The notes beneath the pieces are model-generated. The model ran no database searches. It had not been told where the DNA came from and was given only the letters and a program-made list of their open reading frames with translations. From Myxococcales bacterium (GTDB lineage Bacteria; Myxococcota; Myxococcia; Myxococcales; Anaeromyxobacteraceae), in the NCBI GenBank assembly GCA_021784995.1, contig JAJYHA010000156.1:1-5143 (forward strand): a stretch of 5,143 bases of DNA. The letters are read 5' to 3'. Within the stretch, counting starts at the first letter, position 1; every line of letters begins with the position of its first letter. Positions 1-5,143 of this stretch are shown piece after piece. The translations under genes were made by a program, and so were the position numbers.

Positions 1-59
1 GGCGCCGGGACGGCGGCGATCGTGGCCAGGGCCAGCGCGAGGGCGGCGTGCCGCGTCAC
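1..59 (-). CDS. N-terminal fragment of a probable secreted protein (partial)
   Basis: Reading leftward from a GTG at 57-59 gives 19 codons, MTRHAALALALATIAAVPA, before the window ends. This looks like a signal peptide: a short positive start (Thr-Arg-His), a long Ala/Leu hydrophobic core and a small-residue region (Val-Pro-Ala) that could lead to a signal peptidase site. The rest lies outside the window, so the function is unknown. The frame stays open upstream of the GTG, but there it turns into Arg/Gly/Pro-rich sequence typical of GC-rich noncoding DNA, so the GTG is the sensible start. No strong ribosome binding site is visible. It follows yggS on the same strand after 180 bp, so it is probably not tightly co-translated with it. 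A chance ORF remains possible. Confidence 0.4.
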   Translation of the reverse strand, partial: MTRHAALALALATIAAVPA

Positions 60-221
60 GAGCGTGGCCCGCCCGGCGGCGCGAGGGCCCGTCTCCGGGT
101 CGCGGGTCGGGCTGCGCCCGGGGCCCCTCCCCGGAGCACGCCCCCACGCCCACCCACGCGTCGCCCGCCCATGGCACGAGCATAGCGCAGGAGCGCTCGC
201 CGGCCACGCCGTCGCAGGGTC

Positions 222-236
222 GCGCCGCCCGGGCGC
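222..236 (-). terminator. possible hairpin just after yggS
   Basis: Four bases beyond the yggS stop codon there is a short inverted repeat, GCGCC (222-226) and GGCGC (232-236), with a 5-base loop. It could end or stabilise the maf-yggS transcript. There is no T-tract after it in the minus direction, and such repeats are common in DNA this GC-rich, so it may have no function. Confidence 0.2.
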
Positions 237-239
237 CGG

Positions 240-884
240 TCAGCGCGCCGGGCGCGCCCCGAAGATGGCCGTCCCGACCCGAACCAGGGTCGCGCCCTCG
301 GCGATGGCCAGGGGGTAATCGCCGCTCATCCCCATCGAGAGGTCGGGGAGGGGCAGCGGCAAGCCGTCGCGCAGCGTGCGGAGCGCCGCGAAGTGCGGGC
401 GTGGATCGCCCACGGCCGGCGGGATGCACATGAGCCCGCGCAGGGCGAGCCCGGGCAGCGCCGCGACCGCGTCCGCCAGCGCCGCGACCTGGCCGGGCGG
501 GCAACCCGCCTTGGACGCCTCCCCGCCCACGTTCACCTCGAGCAGGATGCGCGTCGTCGCGCCGCACGCGGCGGAGCGCCGCGACAGCTCCTCCGCGAGC
601 GAGAGCCGGTCGACGGTGTGGACCCACCCCACGCGCCCGGCCAGGTACTTCACCTTGTTCGTCTGGAGCGCGCCGATGAAGTGCCACACCAGGTCGGGCA
701 GGTCGGCGAGGGCGTCGGCCTTCTGGCGCCACTCCTGCGCGTAGTTCTCCCCGAAGTCGCGCTGCCCGGCCGCGTGAGCCTCCCGGATGGCCTCCGCAGG
801 CTGCGTCTTCGAGACCGCGACCAGGGTGACGCCCGGGGGGATCCCGGCGCGCACGTGGGCCAGGCGCTCGGCGAGGGCCGTCAT
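240..884 (-). CDS. yggS: YggS family PLP-binding protein (pyridoxal phosphate homeostasis)
   Basis: 214 aa, slightly shorter than the usual 225-235. The family (YggS/PLPBP/PROSC) is a single-domain alanine-racemase-like TIM barrel. It binds pyridoxal 5'-phosphate in the cytoplasm and buffers PLP and amino-acid pools without a known catalytic reaction. Visible signatures, in order: AVSKTQP with the PLP-binding Lys26; FGENYAQE (44-51); [11 protein letters not shown] (67-77); [12 protein letters not shown] (183-194); and VRVGTAIFG (201-209), which includes the phosphate-binding region. The ATG at 882-884 overlaps the maf stop as ATGA, so translation is probably coupled to maf. The start is supported by this overlap and by the N-terminus aligning with the family. 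The frame stays open further upstream, but only as an out-of-frame reading of maf. No unusual residues are seen beyond FGENYA in place of the commoner FGENRV. Confidence 0.95.
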   Translation of the reverse strand: MTALAERLAHVRAGIPPGVTLVAVSKTQPAEAIREAHAAGQRDFGENYAQEWRQKADALADLPDLVWHFIGALQTNKVKYLAGRVGWVHTVDRLSLAEELSRRSAACGATTRILLEVNVGGEASKAGCPPGQVAALADAVAALPGLALRGLMCIPPAVGDPRPHFAALRTLRDGLPLPLPDLSMGMSGDYPLAIAEGATLVRVGTAIFGARPAR

Positions 885-1453
885 CGCTCCTCCCGCTGCC
901 ACGGGAGCCGGTAGCCGAGGCGCGACAGGAGCCCCAGCGTCTCGGCCAGCGGCAGGCCGATCACGTTCGAGATGCTGCCGTGGACCCGCGCAACGAAGGC
1001 GCCGGCCACGCCCTGGACCGCGTAGGCGCCGGCCTTGTCGAGCGGCTCGCCGGTGGCCACGTACCAGGCGATCTGGGCCTCGGTGAGCGCCAGCAGCTCG
1101 ACGCCCGTCGTCGCCACGGCCCGCTCCTCCCGCGCGCCGCGCCGCGCGCAGACGCCCGTCACCACCTCGTGCCGCCGGCCCGAGAGGGCCCGCAACATGC
1201 GCGCGGCGTCGTCGGCGTCGCGCGGCTTGCCGAGCACCGCGCCCTCGAGCACGACGGTGGTGTCGGCCGCCAGCACCGTCTCCCCGGCGACCGCGTGCGC
1301 CTTCTCGCACGCGACGCGCAGGACGTAGTCCTCCGGGGGCTCGGCCGGGAGCGGTGTCTCGTCGGTGTCGGCGGGGCGGACGTCGAGCTGGAGCCCGAGC
1401 TGGGCGAGCAGCTCGCGACGGCGGGGACTCCGGGAGGCGAGGGTCAGCACCAT
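881..1453 (-). CDS. maf: Maf family nucleoside triphosphate pyrophosphatase, dTTP/UTP (YhdE) type
   Basis: 190 aa, the normal length for Maf. Maf enzymes hydrolyse non-canonical or pyrimidine NTPs to the NMP and pyrophosphate. They are linked to nucleotide-pool cleaning and, in Bacillus, to septum formation. The protein opens with [12 protein letters not shown] (residues 5-16), the family signature. It continues with ADTDETP (28-34), the EKA motif (50-52), LAADTTVV (61-68) carrying the catalytic Asp64, and GKP (75-77). Near the end are KAGAYAVQG and [13 protein letters not shown]. The ADTTV and AYxxQG forms fit the dTTP/UTP-specific YhdE branch rather than the m7GTP-type YceF branch (inferred from motifs). 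The ATG at 1451-1453 places LTLASRSP at the expected N-terminus; a GTG 8 codons upstream is possible but adds non-conserved residues. Neither start has a convincing Shine-Dalgarno. The stop overlaps the yggS start by 4 bases, indicating an operon. Confidence 0.95.
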   Translation of the reverse strand: MVLTLASRSPRRRELLAQLGLQLDVRPADTDETPLPAEPPEDYVLRVACEKAHAVAGETVLAADTTVVLEGAVLGKPRDADDAARMLRALSGRRHEVVTGVCARRGAREERAVATTGVELLALTEAQIAWYVATGEPLDKAGAYAVQGVAGAFVARVHGSISNVIGLPLAETLGLLSRLGYRLPWQREER

Positions 1454-1476
1454 GGGGTCGAATTTGACTCGACGCA

Positions 1477-1506
1477 CCGACGATTGCTACGAGGAACGTC
1501 GGCAAT
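1477..1506 (+). promoter_or_regulatory. ribosome-binding region of the GGDEF gene with overlapping inverted repeats
   Basis: The best Shine-Dalgarno for the GAF-GGDEF gene is GAGGAA at 1491-1496, 11 bases before the ATG, which is rather far. It lies in the 14-base loop of an inverted repeat, CCGACG (1477-1482) with CGTCGG (1497-1502). A second pairing, ATTGC (1483-1487) with GCAAT (1502-1506), interleaves with the first. In RNA the two could form a pseudoknot-like fold, or exclude each other, right at the start codon. In DNA the same repeats could be a protein-binding site in the 54-bp divergent gap. The pairing is seen directly; any regulatory role is inference. Confidence 0.3.
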
Positions 1507-1507
1507 C

Positions 1508-2557
1508 ATGGACTCCCTGGAGCTGCTGCGCGAGCTTCGCCGGGCCGTCGAGGGCCTCAAGGCCTTCAACGACGCCGGGCGGCGCCTCACCAGCACGCTG
1601 GATCCGCGCGAGGTCCTCGACATCGTGCTGGAGAAGGTCGGGGAGGCGTTCCGGCCGGCCGCGTGGGCGCTGCTGCTCGCCGACGAGGTGCGTGGCGACC
1701 TCGAGGTGCACCTGGCGGTGGGCGAGGGCGCCAGCCACCTGCGCGGGAAGCGGGTGGCGCTCGGCGCCGGGATCGCGGGCAGCGTGGCCGCATCCGGCCA
1801 GCCGGTGCTGCTCGACGACGCGCGGCGCGACCCGCGCTTCGCGGCCGAGGTGGACCCGGCGCCGCCCGGCGGACCCCGCGCGTACATGGCGGTTCCGCTC
1901 CGGGCGGTGGGGATGGCGCTGGGCGTCGTCGCCGTGGCGTCACGGGAGGGCGAGCCGTACCGGGCCGACGATCTGCGCACCCTGGGCGGTCTGGCCGACT
2001 ACGCCGCCATCGCGCTCTCGAACGCCCGCAACTTCGAGCGCGTCCGCGAGCTGACGCTCGTCGACGACCACACGGCGCTCTACAACGCACGGCACCTCCG
2101 GCGAGCGCTCGACGCGGAGGTGGCACGCGCGGCCCGCTACCACCGGCCGCTCTCGGTGCTCTTCTTCGACCTCGATCGGTTCAAGGCCGTGAACGACGAG
2201 TACGGCCACCCGGTGGGCAGCGAGCTGTTGCGCGAGGTCGGCGCCGTGATGCGGGCCGTGCTGCGGTCCATGGACGTCCCGGTGCGCTACGGCGGCGACG
2301 AGTTCGTGGTGGTGCTGCCCGAGGCCTCACGCGAGCAGGCGATCCGCGCGGCGGAGCGGCTGCGGATCGCCCTCCGGGAGCACCCCTTCTCGGGCGGCCG
2401 CGACCTCGCGCTCCGCGTGACGGCGAGCTTCGGCGTCGCCACCTGGCCGGAGGACGGCGAGACGCCCGAGGATCTCCTGCTGGCCGCCGACGGCGCCATG
2501 TACCGCGCCAAGGAGGCGGGCCGGGACGTCGTGGCCACGGGTGGCGGGCCGGGGTGA
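1508..2557 (+). CDS. GAF-GGDEF nucleotide cyclase, candidate Hypr (3',3'-cGAMP) synthase
   Basis: 349 aa, soluble, with no membrane segment. Residues 1-27 form a helical lead-in, about 28-175 a GAF sensor domain, and about 181-342 a GGDEF cyclase domain. The cyclase starts with DDHTALYNARHL (186-197). It then has Asp221 (metal), Asn229 (guanine contact), Ser238, the I-site RSMD (253-256) exactly five residues before the intact GGDEF (262-266), and SFGVAT (307-312). These intact elements indicate an active enzyme. The odd point is Ser238: aligned through Asp221 and Asn229, it replaces PleD Asp344, which binds the guanine base. Asp-to-Ser here is the known mark of Hypr GGDEF enzymes, such as Geobacter GacA, which make 3',3'-cGAMP and mixed cyclic dinucleotides. 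That product is inferred, and plain c-di-GMP synthesis remains possible. The GAF ligand is unknown. The ATG at 1508 is the first plausible start; the upstream open frame is antisense to maf. Confidence 0.93.
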   Translation: MDSLELLRELRRAVEGLKAFNDAGRRLTSTLDPREVLDIVLEKVGEAFRPAAWALLLADEVRGDLEVHLAVGEGASHLRGKRVALGAGIAGSVAASGQPVLLDDARRDPRFAAEVDPAPPGGPRAYMAVPLRAVGMALGVVAVASREGEPYRADDLRTLGGLADYAAIALSNARNFERVRELTLVDDHTALYNARHLRRALDAEVARAARYHRPLSVLFFDLDRFKAVNDEYGHPVGSELLREVGAVMRAVLRSMDVPVRYGGDEFVVVLPEASREQAIRAAERLRIALREHPFSGGRDLALRVTASFGVATWPEDGETPEDLLLAADGAMYRAKEAGRDVVATGGGPG

Positions 2558-2578
2558 CTCGCCGGCTCGTCGCCCGCC
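2543..2578. terminator. possible shared terminator hairpin between convergent genes
   Basis: The GGDEF gene and the ppiD-like gene end tail to tail, with 28 bp between their stop codons. An inverted repeat, GGCGGGC (2543-2549) and GCCCGCC (2572-2578), flanks the gap and takes in the GGDEF stop codon. Inner CCGG elements at 2549-2552 and 2562-2565 could extend the pairing. A symmetric hairpin in this position could serve both transcripts. There is no T-tract on either side, so this is only a weak terminator call in GC-rich DNA. Confidence 0.25.
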
Positions 2579-2585
2579 GACGCCG

Positions 2586-4163
2586 TCAGTCCAGGTCCAC
2601 CGAGGGGCCGCGCGCCGTGCCCAGGACGAACTGCTGGTTGGTCTCGATGCGGGCCCGCTTGCGGAGATCCTCCACCCAGGCGCGCTCCAGGTCGGACTCC
2701 CGGCGCAGCCGGAGCCGCATCTCCGTCTCGTTCCGCTGCGCCGCGAACCTGGCGGGGTCGGGGCGCTGCCGCTCCTTGACGCGCGCCACCACCGGTCCGG
2801 CGGGCGTCTCGTAGACCTTCCCGAGGACCTGGCCGGTGCTGGCCTTCAGCGCGTCGGCGAAGAGCTGCGGCGCCGGTCCGATCCGGGGGACGTCGGGGGC
2901 GCTGCTCGCCGTGAAGGGGCCCGTCTCCTCCGGCTTGACGACCTGCGCCCCGAGCTTCACCGGCGCGTACCTGCCCCGGGCGTCGGCCGGGAGCACCTCG
3001 GTCAGGCTCCGGCCGGCCTGCAGCTTGCCGAGCACCTCGGTGGCCCGCTCCATGGCGAGCTTCCGCGCCAGGTCGTCGCCGGCCAGCTCGCGCGCGATCT
3101 CCGGGCGGGCCTTCTCGAGCGGTATGACCTGTGGCTCCTGCACCTCCTCGACCTTGATGAGGTGCCAGCCGAAGGGCGTGCGCACCGGCGCCGAGACCTG
3201 CCCCGCGTGGAGGGCGAAGGCGGCGTCCTCGAACTCCTTCGCCATCACGCCCGGGCCGAAGAAGCCCAGATCGCCGCCGTGCGCCTTGGAGCCCGGGTCC
3301 TCGGACATCTCCGACGCGACCTTCGCGAAGTCCTCGCCCTTGCGCACGCGCTCGGCCGCCGCGTCGATGCGCTTCCGCGCCGCCTCCTGATCCGCGGCGC
3401 CCGCCTTGGGATCGACGCGCACGAGGACGTGGCGGGCGTGCACGCGCTTCTTGCGGTCGAACCGGCCCGGGTTGTCCTTGTAGTACTGCTCGATCCGGGC
3501 GCCGTCGTGCGCCAGCGTCGCCTGCACCTGGGCGTCGGAGGGGACGACGGCCAGGCGCGCCGCCTGGATCGGGAAGCGGACGACCTCGAGGTCGACGCGG
3601 TCGTTGTCCGCCAGCCACGCCTCCTTCACCTCGTCGTCCGTCACCCGCACGGAGCTCCGGAGCAGCGTCACCATCTTCTGGTAGGCCAGGTCGCGCCGCA
3701 TGCGCGCCTCGAAGTTGCCGGGGGTCCCGTAGGCGCCGGAGACGGCGCGCTTGTAGAGATCGAGGTCGAACTGGCCGCCGGTCTGGAAGGCGGGGATGGC
3801 CTTGATGGCGGAAGAGACCTCGTCGTCGGTGACGACGATGCCCTCGCGCCGCGCCTGCTCCTCGATGAGCGCGCGCTGGATCACCTGGTCCATCGCCATC
3901 TGACGGAGCCGGAGCTGGAGGGCCCCTCCCGGGTCTCCCCCGGCCTGCTGGTGGTAGAGGCGCGCCAGCTGCCCGTACTGCTCGTCGAAGTCGGTGGGGC
4001 TGATGGACTTGCCGTCCACCTTGGCGGCCCAGCTCTCGCTCCTCGTGCCGCCGGTGCACCCGCGCGAGCCCGGTCCGAACGAGATGACGAAGACCACGAT
4101 GATGATGCCGAACAGGACGTACGTGAGGACGCTGCGAGAGTTCGCCCTCAGGGTGTCGAGCAT
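2586..4163 (-). CDS. ppiD: PpiD/SurA-like membrane-anchored peptidyl-prolyl isomerase (periplasmic chaperone)
   Basis: 525 aa. Residues 1-11 are a short cytoplasmic start and about 12-29 a single membrane anchor (VLTYVLFGIIIVVFVISF). About 40-205 form a SurA-N-type helical chaperone region and 240-340 a parvulin (PpiC) domain. The parvulin core is clear: ARHVLV (243-248, His245), the GGDLGFFGPG stretch (296-305), FALHAGQVSAPVRTPFGWHLIK (from 316) with His334. A Lys/Arg/Glu-rich C-terminal region of about 180 residues follows, containing a second partial repeat-like segment at 430-465 (LFADALKAS...GPVVARV). Such proteins assist folding of newly exported proteins at the inner membrane. E. coli PpiD is longer (623 aa) and has a similar anchor, so PpiD-like is the best name; SurA itself is not anchored. 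The ATG at 4161-4163 is supported by GGAG (4173-4176) nine bases away and by a correct N-terminus. It is divergent from mreC. Confidence 0.9.
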   Translation of the reverse strand: MLDTLRANSRSVLTYVLFGIIIVVFVISFGPGSRGCTGGTRSESWAAKVDGKSISPTDFDEQYGQLARLYHQQAGGDPGGALQLRLRQMAMDQVIQRALIEEQARREGIVVTDDEVSSAIKAIPAFQTGGQFDLDLYKRAVSGAYGTPGNFEARMRRDLAYQKMVTLLRSSVRVTDDEVKEAWLADNDRVDLEVVRFPIQAARLAVVPSDAQVQATLAHDGARIEQYYKDNPGRFDRKKRVHARHVLVRVDPKAGAADQEAARKRIDAAAERVRKGEDFAKVASEMSEDPGSKAHGGDLGFFGPGVMAKEFEDAAFALHAGQVSAPVRTPFGWHLIKVEEVQEPQVIPLEKARPEIARELAGDDLARKLAMERATEVLGKLQAGRSLTEVLPADARGRYAPVKLGAQVVKPEETGPFTASSAPDVPRIGPAPQLFADALKASTGQVLGKVYETPAGPVVARVKERQRPDPARFAAQRNETEMRLRLRRESDLERAWVEDLRKRARIETNQQFVLGTARGPSVDLD

Positions 4164-4172
4164 GGAACGCCG

Positions 4173-4176
4173 CTCC
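4173..4176 (-). promoter_or_regulatory. ribosome binding site of the ppiD-like gene
   Basis: On the minus strand, GGAG precedes the ATG at 4163 by nine bases. It settles the start. A longer reading beginning 31 codons upstream (4256) would put a Cys/Pro-rich, non-family stretch before the membrane anchor. Confidence 0.6.
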
Positions 4177-4222
4177 AGGTTGTTCACGCGGCGACACCAT
4201 GGAGGGTGGCCGCTCAGGAAGG

Positions 4223-4252
4223 TTGAACACCCTACGCAACATGGGCTAAAAT
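4223..4252 (+). promoter_or_regulatory. sigma70-type promoter for mreC
   Basis: A -35 element TTGAAC (4223-4228, four of six consensus bases) and a -10 element TAAAAT (4247-4252, five of six) are separated by 18 bases. They lie in the only AT-richer patch of the divergent gap. Transcription would start near 4259, giving a leader of about 45 bases before the mreC start. Placement and quality make this the best promoter in the window. Confidence 0.65.
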
Positions 4253-4294
4253 GCAAGGGTTTTTGGGATCGCGGGGCGTTTGCGGCCTCGGGCT

Positions 4295-4298
4295 GGAG
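4295..4298 (+). promoter_or_regulatory. ribosome binding site deciding the TTG start of mreC
   Basis: GGAG at 4295-4298 is five bases before TTG at 4304-4306. No ATG or GTG precedes the membrane segment in this frame, so this site is the main evidence for a TTG start. Confidence 0.6.
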
Positions 4299-4303
4299 CC
4301 GGA

Positions 4304-5143
4304 TTGGGCGGACTGCTGAAGCGCTACCGCGAGCTCATCGTCGTCGCTCTCCTCGTGCTCGTCCCGCTGGGCGCCTACTTCGCCCACGCCAAGCACCCGA
4401 GCGAGCGCTCCGGCCTCGATCGCGCCCTGCTCACGGTGGTGGGGCCGGTCGAGAAGGGGGCCGGGTGGGTGGCCGTGAAGGCGGGTGACGTCTGGCACGG
4501 TTACGTCGCCCTCCACGGAGCGCACGAGCGCGCCGCCCTCCTCGGTCAGACGGTCGAGCGCCTGGAGCTGGACCGCCTCGAGCTCCAGCGGACGCGCGCG
4601 GAGAACGAGCGGCTGCGCCGCCTCCTGGCCTTTGCCCGGGAGGCGCCCGATCGTACGCTGGTCGGCGGGCGCGTCATCGGCGTGCGGCTCGACCCGAAGG
4701 GAATGCAGCTCCTCACCGTCGATCGCGGGGCAGACCAGGGCATCGAGCGCATGATGCCGGTCGTCACCGGCCAGGGTGCGGTGGGCCGCGTGTACGCGGT
4801 CACGGGTGGCACCGCCGACGTGCTGGTCCTCTCCGACCGGAACAGCTCCATCGCGGCGGTGGTCGAGCGCTCCCGCGCGCGCGCCAACGTGCGTGGCACC
4901 GGCTCGCCGTACGGTTGCCGGCTCGAGTACGCGCTGCGCTCGGACGACGTGGTGGACGGTGACCTGCTCGTCACCTCGGGGACCGACGGCGTCTTCCCGC
5001 GCGGCCTGCCGGTGGGGATCGTGACCGATCTGCGGCGCGCCGGCCAGGGCCTCTACCAGCGCGCCGCCGTCAAGCCGGCGGTGGACGTGACGAAGCTGGA
5101 GGAGGTGCTCGTGATCACCTCCTTCGACCGCCGGGCCGAGGAG
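4304..5143 (+). CDS. mreC: rod shape-determining protein MreC (3' end beyond window)
   Basis: 280 codons are open to the window edge. MreC is a bitopic inner-membrane protein that links cytoplasmic MreB to the periplasmic cell-wall elongation enzymes (MreD, RodA, PBP2). With the TTG start the protein begins MGGLLKRYREL. A membrane helix follows at about 11-28, then a linker, a coiled coil at about 72-113 (heptads rich in Leu, Glu and Arg: LELDRLELQ, ENERLRRLLAFA), and the paired beta-barrel MreC domain from about 118 onward. Family landmarks there are GRVIGVRLDP, VDRGADQGI, MMPVVTGQGAVGRV, VLVLSDRNSSIA, GDLLVTSGTDGVFPRGLPVGIV and, near the edge, AVKPAVDVTKLEEVLVI. That last block is usually close to the C-terminus, so only a short tail is likely missing. 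mreD and the PBP2 and RodA genes commonly follow, but lie outside the window. The start is supported by a nearby GGAG and an upstream promoter. Confidence 0.93.
   Translation, partial: MGGLLKRYRELIVVALLVLVPLGAYFAHAKHPSERSGLDRALLTVVGPVEKGAGWVAVKAGDVWHGYVALHGAHERAALLGQTVERLELDRLELQRTRAENERLRRLLAFAREAPDRTLVGGRVIGVRLDPKGMQLLTVDRGADQGIERMMPVVTGQGAVGRVYAVTGGTADVLVLSDRNSSIAAVVERSRARANVRGTGSPYGCRLEYALRSDDVVDGDLLVTSGTDGVFPRGLPVGIVTDLRRAGQGLYQRAAVKPAVDVTKLEEVLVITSFDRRAEE

Noticed and set aside
56..172. A 38-codon minus-strand ORF between yggS and the left-edge gene, starting at an ATG just after a TATGCT (179-184) that resembles a -10 element
   Set aside because: The peptide is only Gly/Arg/Pro/Ala with no Shine-Dalgarno, and no acceptable -35 matches the TATGCT. 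Both are plausible by chance.
885..1505. Upstream extension of the yggS frame that would make a 421-residue fusion
   Set aside because: The extra residues are an Arg/Ala/Gly-rich out-of-frame reading of maf. The ATGA overlap and family alignment place the yggS start at 884.
980..1507. Upstream extension of the GGDEF frame that would give a 525-residue protein
   Set aside because: The extension runs antisense to maf and has no domain features. The ATG at 1508 is followed at once by family-like helical sequence.
2541..4226. A 561-codon open frame on the plus strand opposite the ppiD-like gene
   Set aside because: Antisense shadow, rich in Arg/Leu/Val/His with no domain pattern. It is explained by GC-rich codon third positions on the real strand.
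2287..4242. A 651-codon open frame on the minus strand overlapping the ppiD-like gene
   Set aside because: It is an out-of-frame reading of the ppiD-like gene: Arg/Gly/Pro/Ala-rich with no recognisable domain, as expected when GC-rich DNA lacks stop codons. The true frame has an anchor and a parvulin domain.
4229..4256. A minus-strand TTGCAT / 16 bases / TAGGGT pair as a promoter for the ppiD-like gene
   Set aside because: Only three of six bases match in each element, and it coincides with the much better plus-strand mreC promoter. The ppiD-like gene must have a promoter nearby, but this one is not convincing.
4253..4303. A possible cGAMP/c-di-GMP (GEMM) riboswitch in the leaders of mreC or the GGDEF gene
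   Set aside because: I looked because of the Hypr-like enzyme. The mreC leader (about 45 bases) and the 54-bp gap at 1454-1507 are too short and lack the conserved GEMM core.

Overview
The window is a dense, very GC-rich stretch of bacterial chromosome with G/C-ending codons in every real gene. The gene set and protein style suggest a Gram-negative bacterium, most likely a Myxococcota/Anaeromyxobacter-like deltaproteobacterium. Another high-GC lineage such as Rokubacteria cannot be excluded by eye. There are five confidently identified genes, one probable gene fragment at the left edge, and no RNA genes, mobile elements or CRISPR arrays that I can see.

Layout: (1) 1-59, minus: the first 19 codons of a probable secreted protein that leaves the window. 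(2) 240-884 and 881-1453, minus: a YggS/PLP-homeostasis protein and, upstream of it, a Maf nucleotide pyrophosphatase, sharing an ATGA stop/start overlap. (3) 1508-2557, plus: a GAF-GGDEF protein divergent from maf across 54 bp. (4) 2586-4163, minus: a membrane-anchored PpiD/SurA-type periplasmic folding factor, convergent with the GGDEF gene. (5) 4304-5143 and beyond, plus: mreC, with a TTG start and a recognisable sigma70-type promoter, divergent from the ppiD-like gene.

The maf-yggS pair is metabolic housekeeping (nucleotide sanitation or septum-related Maf activity, and PLP handling). The ppiD-like gene and mreC serve the cell envelope: one folds exported proteins, the other scaffolds the elongation machinery.

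The item most worth attention is the GAF-GGDEF enzyme. It keeps the GGDEF motif, the metal-binding and Asn residues and an RxxD I-site. However, the Asp that recognises guanine in ordinary diguanylate cyclases (PleD D344) is Ser238. This Asp-to-Ser change is the hallmark of the hybrid promiscuous (Hypr) GGDEF enzymes, which make 3',3'-cyclic GMP-AMP rather than only c-di-GMP. The gene is therefore a candidate cGAMP synthase controlled by a GAF sensor.
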